A stretch of DNA of 64,000 bases. Origin: Cryptomeria japonica. Lineage: Eukaryota; Streptophyta; Pinopsida; Cupressales; Cupressaceae. Both the position numbers and the translations under genes were made by a program. Below, piece after piece: positions 21,912-33,303 of this stretch. Positions within the stretch are counted from its first letter, which is position 1. Every line of letters begins with the position of its first letter. The notes beneath the pieces are model-generated. The model had not been told where the DNA came from, did no database searches, and saw only the letters and a program-made list of their open reading frames with translations. The stretch covers positions 100,379,796 to 100,443,795 of the forward strand of contig NC_081412.1 in the NCBI RefSeq assembly GCF_030272615.1. The letters run 5' to 3'.

Positions 21912-24494
21912 TGTTAGACACAATGCACCACTGAGAGGGGGGATGAATCAGTGGTTCTCAAACTTTTCCCTTTAACTATCCCTATGAAAGTATACCAATT
22001 AATAGGTCTAGCTAAATGCAGACTTATCGGATAGTGAGGAGACAAAATACAAATATATTCACACAAAGGGACATCACATAACACCAGTATGTACGAGGAA
22101 AACCCAAGATGGGAAAAACCTCAGTGATCAATGTTGTTGGAGCCTACTGCTCCAATCCAACCTCACAATGAATCTCCATTACAATGTTTAGGGCACCAAC
22201 CCAAGGAGCTACAACCCTTGAATTGTTTATGGGATACAACTGAAAGGAGCTACAACCCCTGATTTAGGGCACCAACCCAAGGAGCACCAAACCCTAACTT
22301 ATTTATGGGCTACAACCCCTGCACTAAGCTACAACTCAGTGATCTTAATGAAAAATTCAATTACAAAATTAATCAAAATGTTACAAGTGAATCTTGTAAC
22401 CAATTCATATACCTTACTTAGTCGGCGAGACACCTTCTCTACTACACTGGTTCACTCTTCTCTCTCTGCTATTGTTTCTTTGTTGGTTCACCTCTCTCTC
22501 TATCAGTACTCACTTCTTTCAGTTGCTCTACTGATCTCCTTTGGTACTACACTCAGTCGGTTCTATACCTTCCTTTCTTGCAATTACCTTTTCTTCTACT
22601 TTGATGGTATGGAAACTACCAGTTTTGCACTTCTATCGGTTGAACACTTCAACCTCACTCTCCCTCACACTCAATCTCTTTTTTATCTTCTTGATGAGAA
22701 CTTGACTAATCTACTCTTACATGTAGCAACCCTATCTTCTTCTATTCAGCAACACCTTTCAATGATTTTGGCTTCCTTATTTATAACCTAATTTTCCTGC
22801 CAAAAGCCAATTCAAAAACATGGGTGGTTAGGGTTTCCTCATCAACCTCAGGGTAAACCAAATCCAATCACATATTGTCTGATCTGATCACCCAGACAAC
22901 TGTTTTCTCATCATCACCATTGTCGTGCCTTCCAATACACATTTTCTAAATATAGAAAACACAGCCCTATATCTTGACCTGCATCTGTCAAAATGCCATT
23001 AATACTTTTGTTGTTTTCTTCTCGAGGTCCTCAACCAATATTGCTTCCTTACTTCGATCTAGGTGCCAAAAACTCCTTTATTTTTCTTTGTCATTCATTC
23101 TTCCTTGAGCCACACTCCTCTGATTCGATCCATAAATCATGGGATTCACATTAAATGCACACCTATAGAAACACCTATCCCTACACGACACTTCACCGAC
23201 CTCTGTGAGCTTGCCACTTCATCTCTTTGTGGCATCCACATTGACCAACTGCCAACTTGGATCTTCATGTCGGTCCATATAAGATCACCGACAAAACACT
23301 CTACTGGTTCCTCCTTTTTGTTGATTTACTAACCCTATTGGTATCTCACATTCTACCAGTTAACTCCTCATGTCTGCACTTTGTTGAACTGCTAGTGGAA
23401 TACCTTAACTAGTTTCCAAACATGTCTATCCATAGCATGATCATTCTCATCAGGTGGGGAGTCTTTTGCATCTGCACCTTGTCCATTTTACCGGTGGACT
23501 TGCATACTAGTAAGAACTCTTGATGACACCATGTCATCAACCTTCAACGGTTTCTATTCAAGGCATCTGCATACAGGCTGCATGCAATCTTTGTAGCTAC
23601 TCCATTTTGCCTCCTTCTTCATCAGCCCAGTTCATATCACAATTGGTTTGTCAAAGTGACAAACCCATCACTCTTTATTTGTTCCAGCATCTCAACATGC
23701 CTTCTCAGTCGATCCAGTACATACCCTTGATTTCATGCACTTGAGGCATTCCTTTGATTCACCAGTAGATCTGATGTGAGCCTACAAACACCTACCTTTA
23801 ACTCTTCTACCTTATCTCATAGAACTATGATGTACACTTTGCATAATAGGATATAAGCTCCACTTACTGGTGGTAGTGATTCCTTGTCATCTGCATCCTG
23901 CAATGCACTCATGTGGCTTCCATGTTTGTGCAACATATCTTCAAATAGGCACATTGTGATCCGGTGTGGGAACATTCACTATCAGTCATCTCTTCCCTTG
24001 GCGACTGCATCTTCATCTGGTGGGAGTCTTGCTATTTAGCAACCTCACAGCATATTGGTGACCTGTTCATCCTTCTTCTCCAGTGTTGATGTGATTTAGG
24101 TATCATTCTGCCTCTTCATCACAACCACCATCTCAAGCACCTTACTCATCATGCTAGTAAACTGGTCATAATATTTTCAGTTGACAACCACTCATTTAGT
24201 TGGTTTGTCTTCTCCATGTCAGCACATCACTTACCTATTGACATCCTTTCCTTACGGATGATACACCGTACCGGTAACCTGTCCACACAAATCAAACACT
24301 AACTTGTGTACCGGTGACTCCAGTGGTCATTCCTCTGAATGACATTCTCTTTCTTACCTTACCCATGTTCTACAACACAAGGTGGTATCAAAGATATCTC
24401 ATCCTGTACTTCTTCATGACAGTTTTGCACATACATCTCTCATACTGGTAGACATCCCATACTGGTTGACATTAATGTCAACACAATGCCAACA
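21912..24494 (-). repeat. 3' LTR of element E
   Basis: About 2,583 bp, from TGTTAGACACAATGCACC to CAATGCCAACA on the + strand. A clear TATAAATA box on the minus strand at 22779-22786 divides U3 from R-U5. Shared cassette at 22092-22127. No second copy is in the window, so the outer edges rest on terminal motifs and on the abutting purine tract. Confidence 0.78.
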
Positions 24495-25753
24495 ATCTTC
24501 CCCTTTGGCATTGATGTCAACTCATGTAATATCCAACATACTACATAATCTCTCTCCCCCTTTGTATGATCCAATGGATTCTCACTCATGTAGTATGCAA
24601 TAAACTACATAATCTTTCTCCCCCTTTGCCATCAATGGAAAAGAGCACTGTCAGAATATCATTCCTCCTTGTGTATACCAATCACTGACATAATCTTCCT
24701 CCCCCTTTATCTTCATTGAATGCATCTCCTCCTTTGATACTACTTGTTACATTTTCTCAAGTCACTACACTTGAGATGGAGGACTCAGCCATCAACTGAC
24801 ACCAATTGAGTATGCAAATTTGATAACATTTGTTAAAAAACACTCAACTACAGAAGGATATGTCAGTGAATACTACTCACCTATCAGTCAACCTGCATCA
24901 CCCCCATTTGATCCCAAATTTCTTTAGAATCAAATGTGATTGTACTATGAATACAACCAACCAAATGACAGGCAGATACCCATAACCATGAAATTCTCCT
25001 GGGTATACCTACTGCAATTTCCATCATCTACAATTTGGGCAGTCAGTATCTTTACCAGTTCAAGCATGTCAGCTTTTCATCATGAGCACTTGAACTCCCC
25101 CTGAGTTATACACCTTAGGTTCTTATTGCTTGTCCAGTCCAATACTGGGACTCCAATATTCACCATATACCGGTTGGACTATGCATATGTGATCATCTGA
25201 TGATCTTTAGCTCCATCATATCCATCGCAACCTATGACATGATCCTGAATCCACACAATGCCATACAATGACATCACTATGCCACAAATTAAACTGGTTT
25301 AGAGCAATAATATGCATGCCTGCATGATCAACAATTGGGCCAAAATATGTCATTCAGGTCTTTTCCAACATAAAATCCACATTCCATGTTACTGGGGCAA
25401 TTGCAATAATCTCCAACCTCATTGTCTTACATAACCTACAAGTACCTATTAGCATTCATGCCGGTAACATCCTGCACATACCAGTTTCCTGTACCGGTCC
25501 ATTATTACTATTGAAGCACCTTCCTGTGACTCCTAAAATTTTGTGTTGTCTTATATCTGATTCCAAATGTTATTCTCCATCCATTGACACATGCAGTAGT
25601 GATCCAACTTCCATTTGTAGGTGTGTAGTCAGGGCAGCTTCTACACACACTTATCATCTCATTTTCTTCCTTCATACTGGCAGCATTTTGTTCTTCCATG
25701 TGTCTTATGTACTGAGGGGGTGAATGATCTTGTTCAATATACTACTCCCCCTA
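24495..25753 (-). promoter_or_regulatory. Multiple polypurine tracts and non-coding 3' region of element E
   Basis: Purine runs on the minus strand at about 24496-24508, 24551-24564, 24616-24628, 24696-24709, 25090 and 25741-25753. Between them I see no conserved protein; a 63-codon frame at 25508-25699 is not recognised. Confidence 0.65.
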
Positions 25754-25847
25754 AGGTACTACATCTCCTTTAGGCCTTAGGATGTATCACTTGTGCATTT
25801 AATGCATAGTGCCAGTCCATGGTCTTCTTCCTCCATACCTTCTTGAT

Positions 25848-26460
25848 CTAATTCTTCTTCCCATTTTTAGACTTGGGAGCAGGTCTCACCATCTTCCGCT
25901 GATGGGTCTCTTCATTTTTGGATTTTGCATCATCACGGGAAGTAGTGCTATAGTAGCACACAACATCCATCCCAACTTCATGATTGGGGAATCTCTTGAC
26001 ATATCGGTTTGACCATCTTCTTCTGGTCATGTTGTTGTGACTAGCAACCAAAACCAATGGACCTCTTGCTCCTGCAGGGACATTTCCCCCTTGGTTCCAT
26101 GCAAGTTTCTGAATTCCATATGCTTTGTACCCACATTTTTGTAGAGAAAATTTTCTATACTGGCCTCCATGTGACTGCAAGTTCCTCTTCTTGCATTCAA
26201 ACTCTCTATGGCCAAATCCATTGCAGTTATAACACACATCATTTATATTATTAGGAACAACAAATGGATTCTTTCTAGCATAACCGAGAGAGGAGACATG
26301 CATGTATCTACTCCTAGATACATTTGTCTCATATGCATGATGTTTATGAGATCCTATATTATTCTTTCTAGATCTCTTTCTACATTCTTCTACCCTATGG
26401 CCATAAGAATTACATGCAAAACAATAACCGGAGAAGGATGGCATATGACTTACAAATTTA
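25848..26460 (-). pseudogene. gag: Zinc-knuckle part of Gag, element E
   Basis: An open frame of 198 codons (26444-25848) with two intact CX2CX4HX4C knuckles, C-F-A-C-N-S-Y-G-H and C-Y-N-C-N-G-F-G-H, near residues 8-21 and 72-85. A third is degenerate (C-G-Y-K). The C-terminal part is basic and ends in a Lys-rich tail. The second knuckle closely resembles Y-Y-Q-C-N-G-F-G-H in element D. No protease active site follows, unlike D. Likely nucleic-acid binding. Confidence 0.75.
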
Positions 26461-26953
26461 TTCTACCATGCATGGGGAGATCTTACCGGTCTAGAATCTC
26501 CATTTCTCCTTCCTTGAGGATAGATCCTTGGTTGTCCATTTTGTGCAATCCTTCCTTCTGGTCTCTTCTTCTCCCACACTTGCTTTGTCCTGTGAGTGGT
26601 AGAATTCCTTTGTCTTCTACTGGTAGGAGGTCTTCTTTCTTGTCTTCTCATGTTTTTGCTTCCGTTGAAGCTATCTTCTCCCATCTTCTCTTTACCTTTG
26701 GTATCTTCATTGTTCCACCTTCTTACAACACTGGTCTTCATTCTTGTCTACAAGTCTTCACCAGTTGTGGTTAGGTCAACCTTCTTTTAAGGAGCATTTT
26801 GATAGTGAAGGTGTGTCCCTTATTTTCTCCATTTGAGGAGACAAACAAAATGTCATTATGGGAGACATTCTTGCTAGTGGAGCATTCACGGACACCACTA
26901 CCTAAACCTTCAATGTCCTTGGCATGCTTTTGCTTCTTCAACATTTTGTCCAA
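26461..26953 (-). pseudogene. gag: Basic linker of Gag, element E, frame-shifted
   Basis: Arg/Lys/Pro-rich remains in two frames (26953-26771 and 26741-26463). The upstream piece contains M-L-K-K-Q-K and G-L-G, the linker motif also present in B and D between coil and knuckles. Confidence 0.6.
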
Positions 26954-27180
26954 GGCATCACTACTGCTATCAAACTGAAATCTTACCTTGAGCTCATCCT
27001 GACATTTTCAAGGTCATTTTGAATAATCTCCATTTATCCAACTAGCTGCAGATATTCTTTATCTTTAACATCTAGCACATATCCTAGATCATTACACCGA
27101 CACTCCTTGTTGCCTTGTTCTTGAGACTTCAACTCTGAGATGTATTTCTCAAATTCTTCAAGACATTTATTCAACTGATT

Positions 27181-27564
27181 CTATTCCACAGTAGCAGCAT
27201 TCTTGAATAGCTTGTATTCCTTTCTTACTCTACTAAGTTCTTCAAGTGAATTTACAAGATCTCCTTCAAGATCTTCTTCTGATTCATCTTCTTCTTCACC
27301 TTCACTATCAAATAGATCTTGATGGCTAGATCTATCTACCTTGTCTCCTTCTTCTTCATCTTCTTCATTATCACTGCCAAACACATCATGTCGGTGGGAA
27401 CAATTTGCCTTATCACTTTTAGATGTGTGCACCTCATCTTTAGATTCTTGTGCCATGAAGAGATGAGTTCCTTCTTCATCATTGCTACTGCAACAATCTG
27501 ATCTACCTCTATCATCCGTGCATGTGTCTATTGCATTGTTCTTTTCTAGTGGTGCATGTATCAC
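27181..27564 (-). pseudogene. gag: Acidic, coiled-coil part of Gag, element E, truncated
   Basis: An open block of 127 codons with long Glu/Asp runs followed by L-V-N-S-L-E-E-L-S-R-V-R-K-E-Y. Element D has the equivalent I-S-A-L-E-E-L-S-R-T-R-R-E-F after its acidic stretch. The Met at the start is probably internal, because sequence similarity to D ends here and unrelated DNA begins. 27001-27180 continues as coil with stops. Confidence 0.68.
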
Positions 27565-29817
27565 AATGATTACATAATACTAAAGCACAAACATAATTAA
27601 ACTTCTAATATTTAACTTACATCCTCTAAGGTTCTTAACATCATTAATAATAAAGAATCAACTAACAGATACATGAGTTATTTCCCTACTTAAACTATTA
27701 CACGCAACATAGAAAATTTTCAATCTAAACCATAGAACCATAATCATAATATATAACTTATTTAACACTACTAGGTTGCTACATTCATTTTATTTTGAAC
27801 ACCAATATCCAATTGTTTTTAAGCTACTAAAACTTCAACATAATAAATTATATCCATTCCTATAGTATAGCAGGTACCAACATGACATAGATTAAACATG
27901 TGATAGCACCCTTACATATTACATCTTATATATGGAATGCATTACAAATATAAGTCAACCATTACATATAGAATGTCACGATACAATTATTGCATGAATA
28001 ATATAAAAATACAAGGGCATAGATGAATCTTTATATATAGTTCATAGATTACATTCGCATCATACATCCATAGTGTTGTATTTGAAGAGAAGAAGTAACA
28101 TCCATCACACACATGAATATATAGCAATGAAAATCCCAATGGAAGAAGGCATAAAACCACCCGGCCATGTGGAACTAAAAAAGGTTCACCCCCTGTGCTC
28201 TGGAGAATGACATAAGGCCCCACCCACACTTTAGACATAGGCCAACAGCTAAACATCCAAAGGAATACACATAGACACAAGGAATAGACACATACAAGAA
28301 CTGAAATACCACAAGGCATAGGCTTAATCACAAAATACAAACTCACCAGAGGCTTCTACAAAAAATAGAGGTTAAGGTCCTAGGAAACACATAGGGAAGA
28401 GTGTCATCACATACCATCAACATGGGTTTTCCTAGCAATCTGTCCCTCTCCAAACTCTATATCTTGACGCCCATTTGATGCACATGGGGAGCCAAAAATC
28501 CTTCCATGAAGGCCTTCCCAATCTCATCTTGAGTCTAAATGAGAACTCCATGCCATGAGATCCCATCCTTTGTCTCTACAAGCACATGAGGTATGTCTAG
28601 GGCACTAATCAGTTATCTTATTAATGTGTGTAAAGCCCAACCCAATAAATTTTATTAATGTTATCACTTGATTAACCAACTCTCAATGAGATTCCCTGGT
28701 AGCCACTTGTGGGCCCCAACACCTACTTGAGATCCACTCCCCCTGATATGCTTCTAAAACCTAGGATACAACAAGAGAACCACAACAATACACAAATAAT
28801 CATTACAAAATCATCTCATGAAATGAGATATCATAAACTAAAATAGGACTTCCAAAAGAACCCAATCAACATAGGGGTTAAGTCCTTAATCAACATCATA
28901 AGAATAGCCACTAATCCATTATCATCAAACATGGGATAGGGCATACACAAACCCAATTGAAAAATACATACATAATAACATGAAACATCATAGAATCATA
29001 AATTATTGGTTCCATCGCATAAACTGAATTATAGCATCAAAATCTAACCCACAAATTTTTTCGTTAACCAATAGCTCACAAAGCATCATCATAAAATCAA
29101 AATCAATGGATGAAAACATGCAACAAAAAGGAGACATATGAAACCATAAAAAATAATAATGAAGACTTTGGAAATGTATAAAAAATAGTTACAAACCCAA
29201 AATCAAGCCTTTGGACCGACCGGGCTAACTTGGACTCCTAAAACTGATTCAAAAGTAAAAACAATGAATTAGAGATTTTGCCCCATGAAGTGGCACATGT
29301 GTTAAGTCTTTTAATGCTTTTGAAACTTCTTTTAGTGCATTTGAAACATATTTTTTATGAATTTACAGACTATTTAAGTATATTTGCAACAAAATTAGGA
29401 CTGCCCACTTGGGTTGACTTAGGGCTCAAACCCCAACACCTGGACACCCAAAAATGCAAAATATAAAAGATACCCATTTGGTATGGGTGAGTTTCCTACT
29501 CATAAATATAATTAGATCACACTCATGAACAAATATCAATTCAAAAGCTATCAAAAACCGAAAAATGACCCCTTAAAATAACTAAACTAGAGCACCCGAA
29601 ATAACCATTCTATGAAATACAAAATGAAAACCCAAAATATTTCCAAAGCACTTAAAAAGCTATACAAATATACAATAAACATTTATTTTCATTTTCCTAA
29701 AGAAATATTACATTAAAAGTGGGAAAATCAAGAACTCCAACTTGGAAAATAAAGAATGGGACTTTGAAGATGAAGTTGAGCAACCTTCACTGATGGTATG
29801 ATGAAAGAATAAGTATC
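27565..29817. other. Unassigned region
   Basis: 2.25 kb of AT-rich DNA without recognisable protein, LTR ends or simple repeats. A 119-codon minus-strand frame at 28346-27987 is Cys- and aromatic-rich and resembles nothing I know. It may be remains of an old element or a genuine spacer. Confidence 0.4.
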
Positions 29818-31127
29818 TGGTACAATAACGAGAGGGGGGAGTGAATCAGTATATTGAAAAATTGATACAAAGTAAACATATCTCAATCAAGATCAATATT
29901 CATAAGAATACTTAACATCGACCGGTTTAACTATTATGATAACTTAACAGTAAAGAACTTCAATCTTGTAAACATCAACAATGTTTAATTATAACCCAAC
30001 ATATTCATCTCTCAACGCTTCTACTTATCATGCCTTATCAAAATTTAACCAAATCAACAAATAAGATCACAACCACAAAAGCATTCACCACTTGACACAA
30101 ATGTTTATACATGGAAAACCCAAATAGGTAAAAACCATGGTGAGATGAGACTCACAAGGAATCACAATATGCTCTGTTAGGAGCCAAGCCTGTTAAAGAT
30201 TTACAATAAGTTCTATTAAGAACTAATTCCAGTTAGGAATCACCCGGTTAAGGGATTTACAAATATGCCTTGATGAAAAGCACAATACCCTGTTAGGAGT
30301 AACCTCATTGGAGGATTTAAGAATCCAAGCTAATGGACCACCTTGTTAGAGCTTACCCGATTAAGGGATTTCACTTCTGTTGTAATTGTTAGAAAACAAC
30401 AGGTTTTCTTGATCTGTCTGAGTAGCACTATATATGCTTGACTAGATCCTTCTAAGCTTCAATCTGCCTTCACTCAAAGTGTAGATCCATTCACTGGTTA
30501 GGCAACTACACACTCAACTAGTTTCAATCAATCTTGCCAACAACCTTTACAAACAACTTCATCGACCTTAAATACAAATCAATTAGGTCGGTAATAGAAC
30601 AAAAACCTAAGTCTCATCATCGAGATTAAAAACAAGTCGGTACAATCTTGACCGTTAGAAATCATGACAATCTCTTCACATTTTTCAAGAAATTCCATCC
30701 ACTCCATGATCACCACTTCATCGGACTTTGTAACTCATCACGCACTGTGCATTAGATGCAATCCACTTTGCTCCTTCCCTAGACAAAAACAAATACACCA
30801 AAACAATTTGAACATATCCTCATACAATGATCACATGTGTCTTCATCATTACCGCTTATCAGATAATAAACCATCAAACTTGATCGGTTAGGGTTTAACA
30901 ACTGATAGGGTTTACGGTTACATGGCTTAGAAAGGTTTAACCCTTTACACCAGTTCAACTCACAAACTTTACATAGCAGTTTACAACATCTTCCACAAAG
31001 CTCTTCTTACCAGTTACTAGCCAATATCAAACACAACAATATCAACAATAACATGAATACCATTACTAGTTCAATTGACATCAATGACAACATATCATTA
31101 ATGCAATCTCTATGAAAAATACCAACA
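29818..31127 (-). repeat. Element F: solo-LTR-like remnant of the copia-type group
   Basis: Runs from TGGTACAATAACGAG to ATACCAACA. It has the U5 motif (GAGAGGGGGG near 29830) and the shared cassette (30108-30144) in the same order as the LTRs of B-E. No primer site lies on its left and no purine tract on its right, and the 5-mers on each side do not match. It is either a solo LTR that lost its duplication or a fragment. Confidence 0.62.
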
Positions 31128-31665
31128 TTCACATGAACAGAAATACAACATGAACCAAAAATTCTCCAAAGTGAAATTACACCTAAAACCAAAGTTTCTC
31201 TCCAAAAATCTATATTTTTGAAAAACCACTTTCCCAAAAGAAACCACATGTCTCATTCCCCAAAAACCACTCTCCAAGAATTCCTACCACATTTTGAATG
31301 TCCAGCAATTGAGCATTTTTTTTTTTTCAAAAACTCCCCCAAAATCACCAAAAAAACATGTAAAACCCAGAAAACCATCCTTTCCTCTAGAATGAGAACC
31401 CAAATAGCAACTTCTCGTGGAAACAAAAAATCACTACTTGTCCATGTTTGAAAGAAAAGATAATAATAATTTAATTACCAAATTACAACTCCAAAATAAC
31501 CAATAATATAACAATAAAAATAAATAATTAAATCCATACATAAATGCAATAATAATATAATTTCATAAGATACTGCCAATACAATATTATAAGGCTCACA
31601 ATAAATACATATATATGCATAACACAATCCACAAAATATTATTAATATCATATTATAATATGCAA
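31128..31665. other. AT-rich spacer before the microsatellite
   Basis: About 540 bp, increasingly A- and T-rich; a run of T near 31319. No gene or repeat family recognised. Confidence 0.5.
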
Positions 31666-31807
31666 TATATGTATGTATGTATGTATGTATGTATACACAT
31701 ACATACATACATACATATATATATATACGTATACATATATATGTATATATATATGTATATATATACATATATATATATATATATACATATATATCTCTGT
31801 GTGTGTG
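31666..31807. repeat. Microsatellite (TA/TG/CA mixed), left half
   Basis: GTAT, CATA and TA repeats ending in a GT run. Element G begins inside it, and the other half lies at 46794-46935. The long Tyr/Ile-rich frames over it are artefacts. Confidence 0.9.
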
Positions 31808-33289
31808 TGTAGATAGGAAAATGGAATGCATCAAAGCAATATTAAACTAGCTCAAGCGCAAAAACTAGATTGCACTGATAAGAAATCCTAATACAATCAA
31901 TAAAGGGATTAAGAAGAAATACTAGAATAAAATGCAAACCAAAGCATATAGCTCCTTCATTGTTCCTCCATTGTCCTTCTTTCTCCTTCAAATTACTTCG
32001 TTTGTGGATCTCACCTACAAATGTAAAATGCAAGTATGAAAGCAAGCAAGATTGACAAGATGAAAATTGTAGCATAAGGATACTAGAAGCGTGGTTGATT
32101 TATTGATGAAAATCATCCAATTTATAGACAAATTGGAGAGAGGACAAGATTAGCATGAAGAGATTTGAAAGGAAATTCAAATCAAGAATGACAAATTATG
32201 CACAAATTATGACAAGATTGACATGCAAGATTGATTGACAAAAATTATGACAAGATTAAAATGCCATTCCCATGAAAAAAGGGAAGAGAGAAAATAGCCT
32301 CAATGATTGCAACAAATGGAAGCATAAACATAGGGGAAAATGAGGGAATGAAATTAGGGGGAGAAATTAGAGAAATTGAAGAAAATAGGAAAAATAGAAA
32401 TTAGGTGAATTAATTAATAGGTTTTCATCCATTAATTAATTCATGAAAGAGACCTAGGACTAAATAAATTAATTTATTTAACCCACCAAGAAGAAGAAAA
32501 TGATTAAATGAACAAATCATAAAACCCTAGAAATAATAGGACAAGGAATTAGGTCAATACAACAAGAAATTAATGTAGGTTCGATCATGATTCTGATTAA
32601 CAAAGGACCAATGTTGATAAATGATTGAGATTGATTGACAAAAATCAATGACAAATTGACCAAGATTGACAAGGAGATCAAATTGATAGGCACCAATTGA
32701 CGAGGAACAATGACTAATCGATCCAAATTGACATGATTGAAAAGGACAAGGATCGATGACGAATCGATCACAAAATGACAAGATTGACAAGGACAAGGAT
32801 TGATGATGAATCGATCGCAAAATGATGAGATTGACAAGGACAAGGATCGATGACGAATCGATCTCAAAAATGATGAGATTGACAAGGACAAGGATTGATG
32901 ACGGATTGATCACAAAATGACAAGATTGACAAGTTGATAATTGCAAATTATTACTAAAAGATGATTGAAAGATTGACAAGAGGACAAAACCCCCTAATTC
33001 TATCATCGATTAGGATTGACGATGTCCAAAATGATGATAAATGAGCACGCACCATGATGCGACAAGATAAGATCGACCAAAATCATGACTGAAGATTGCT
33101 ATCGACAAGACCTAATTCAAAAGCGATGAAAATGAGGAATGCAGAAGAAGGACTCGATGCTCGCAAATGATAAAGATGAAGTGCACAACATAGAAGAAAT
33201 GTTAATGTGATGCAAGAACCCTAAAATAAGGCAATGCGCAAATGTTAAAGTATGACTCCACAAGCGTTGACCATTTTTAGACGTATACA
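31808..33289 (-). repeat. 3' LTR of element G
   Basis: 1,482 bp, ends TGTAGATAGG and GACGTATACA on the + strand. It matches 45304-46793 with scattered substitutions. TATAAATT on the minus strand at 32119-32126 is conserved in the partner and likely marks the promoter, leaving a U3 of about 1.16 kb. A 47-bp tandem array lies in U3 at 32744-32932. Confidence 0.94.
32744..32932 (-). repeat. 47-48 bp tandem array with ATCGAT in U3 of element G
   Basis: Four units starting GGACAAGG at 32744, 32791, 32838 and 32886. Most carry paired ATCGAT or decayed forms of it. The same four units sit at 46249-46437 in the other LTR. Protein frames over it, rich in Leu, Ser and Ile, come from the repetition. 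Confidence 0.88.
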
Positions 33290-33303
33290 TTTTGCCCCTC
33301 TTT
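33290..33303 (-). promoter_or_regulatory. Polypurine tract of element G
   Basis: AAAGAGGGGCAAAA on the minus strand directly abuts the 3' LTR, the plus-strand priming site. Confidence 0.88.

Larger units (their letters stand above)
21912..27564 (-). mobile_element. Element E: long-LTR copia-type element with gag modules but no pol
   Basis: One long LTR (21912-24494), an array of polypurine tracts, then coding remains for CCHC knuckles and a coiled/acidic region on the minus strand. Between the LTR and the knuckles there are 1.35 kb without protease, integrase, RT or RNase H. The upstream end (5' LTR and any capsid domain) is lost near 27565. It may be a gag-only non-autonomous element or a copia element with an internal deletion. 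Confidence 0.75.

Noticed and set aside
31475-31834. Tyr/Ile-rich frames on both strands
   Set aside because: Translation of the TA/TG microsatellite.
32744-32932. CRISPR-like regular repeats
   Set aside because: Units are contiguous and similar throughout, without unique spacers; the setting is a plant LTR.
32517-33006. Overlapping frames with repeated Ser-Ile-Leu motifs
   Set aside because: They are produced by the 47-bp tandem array in the LTR of G.
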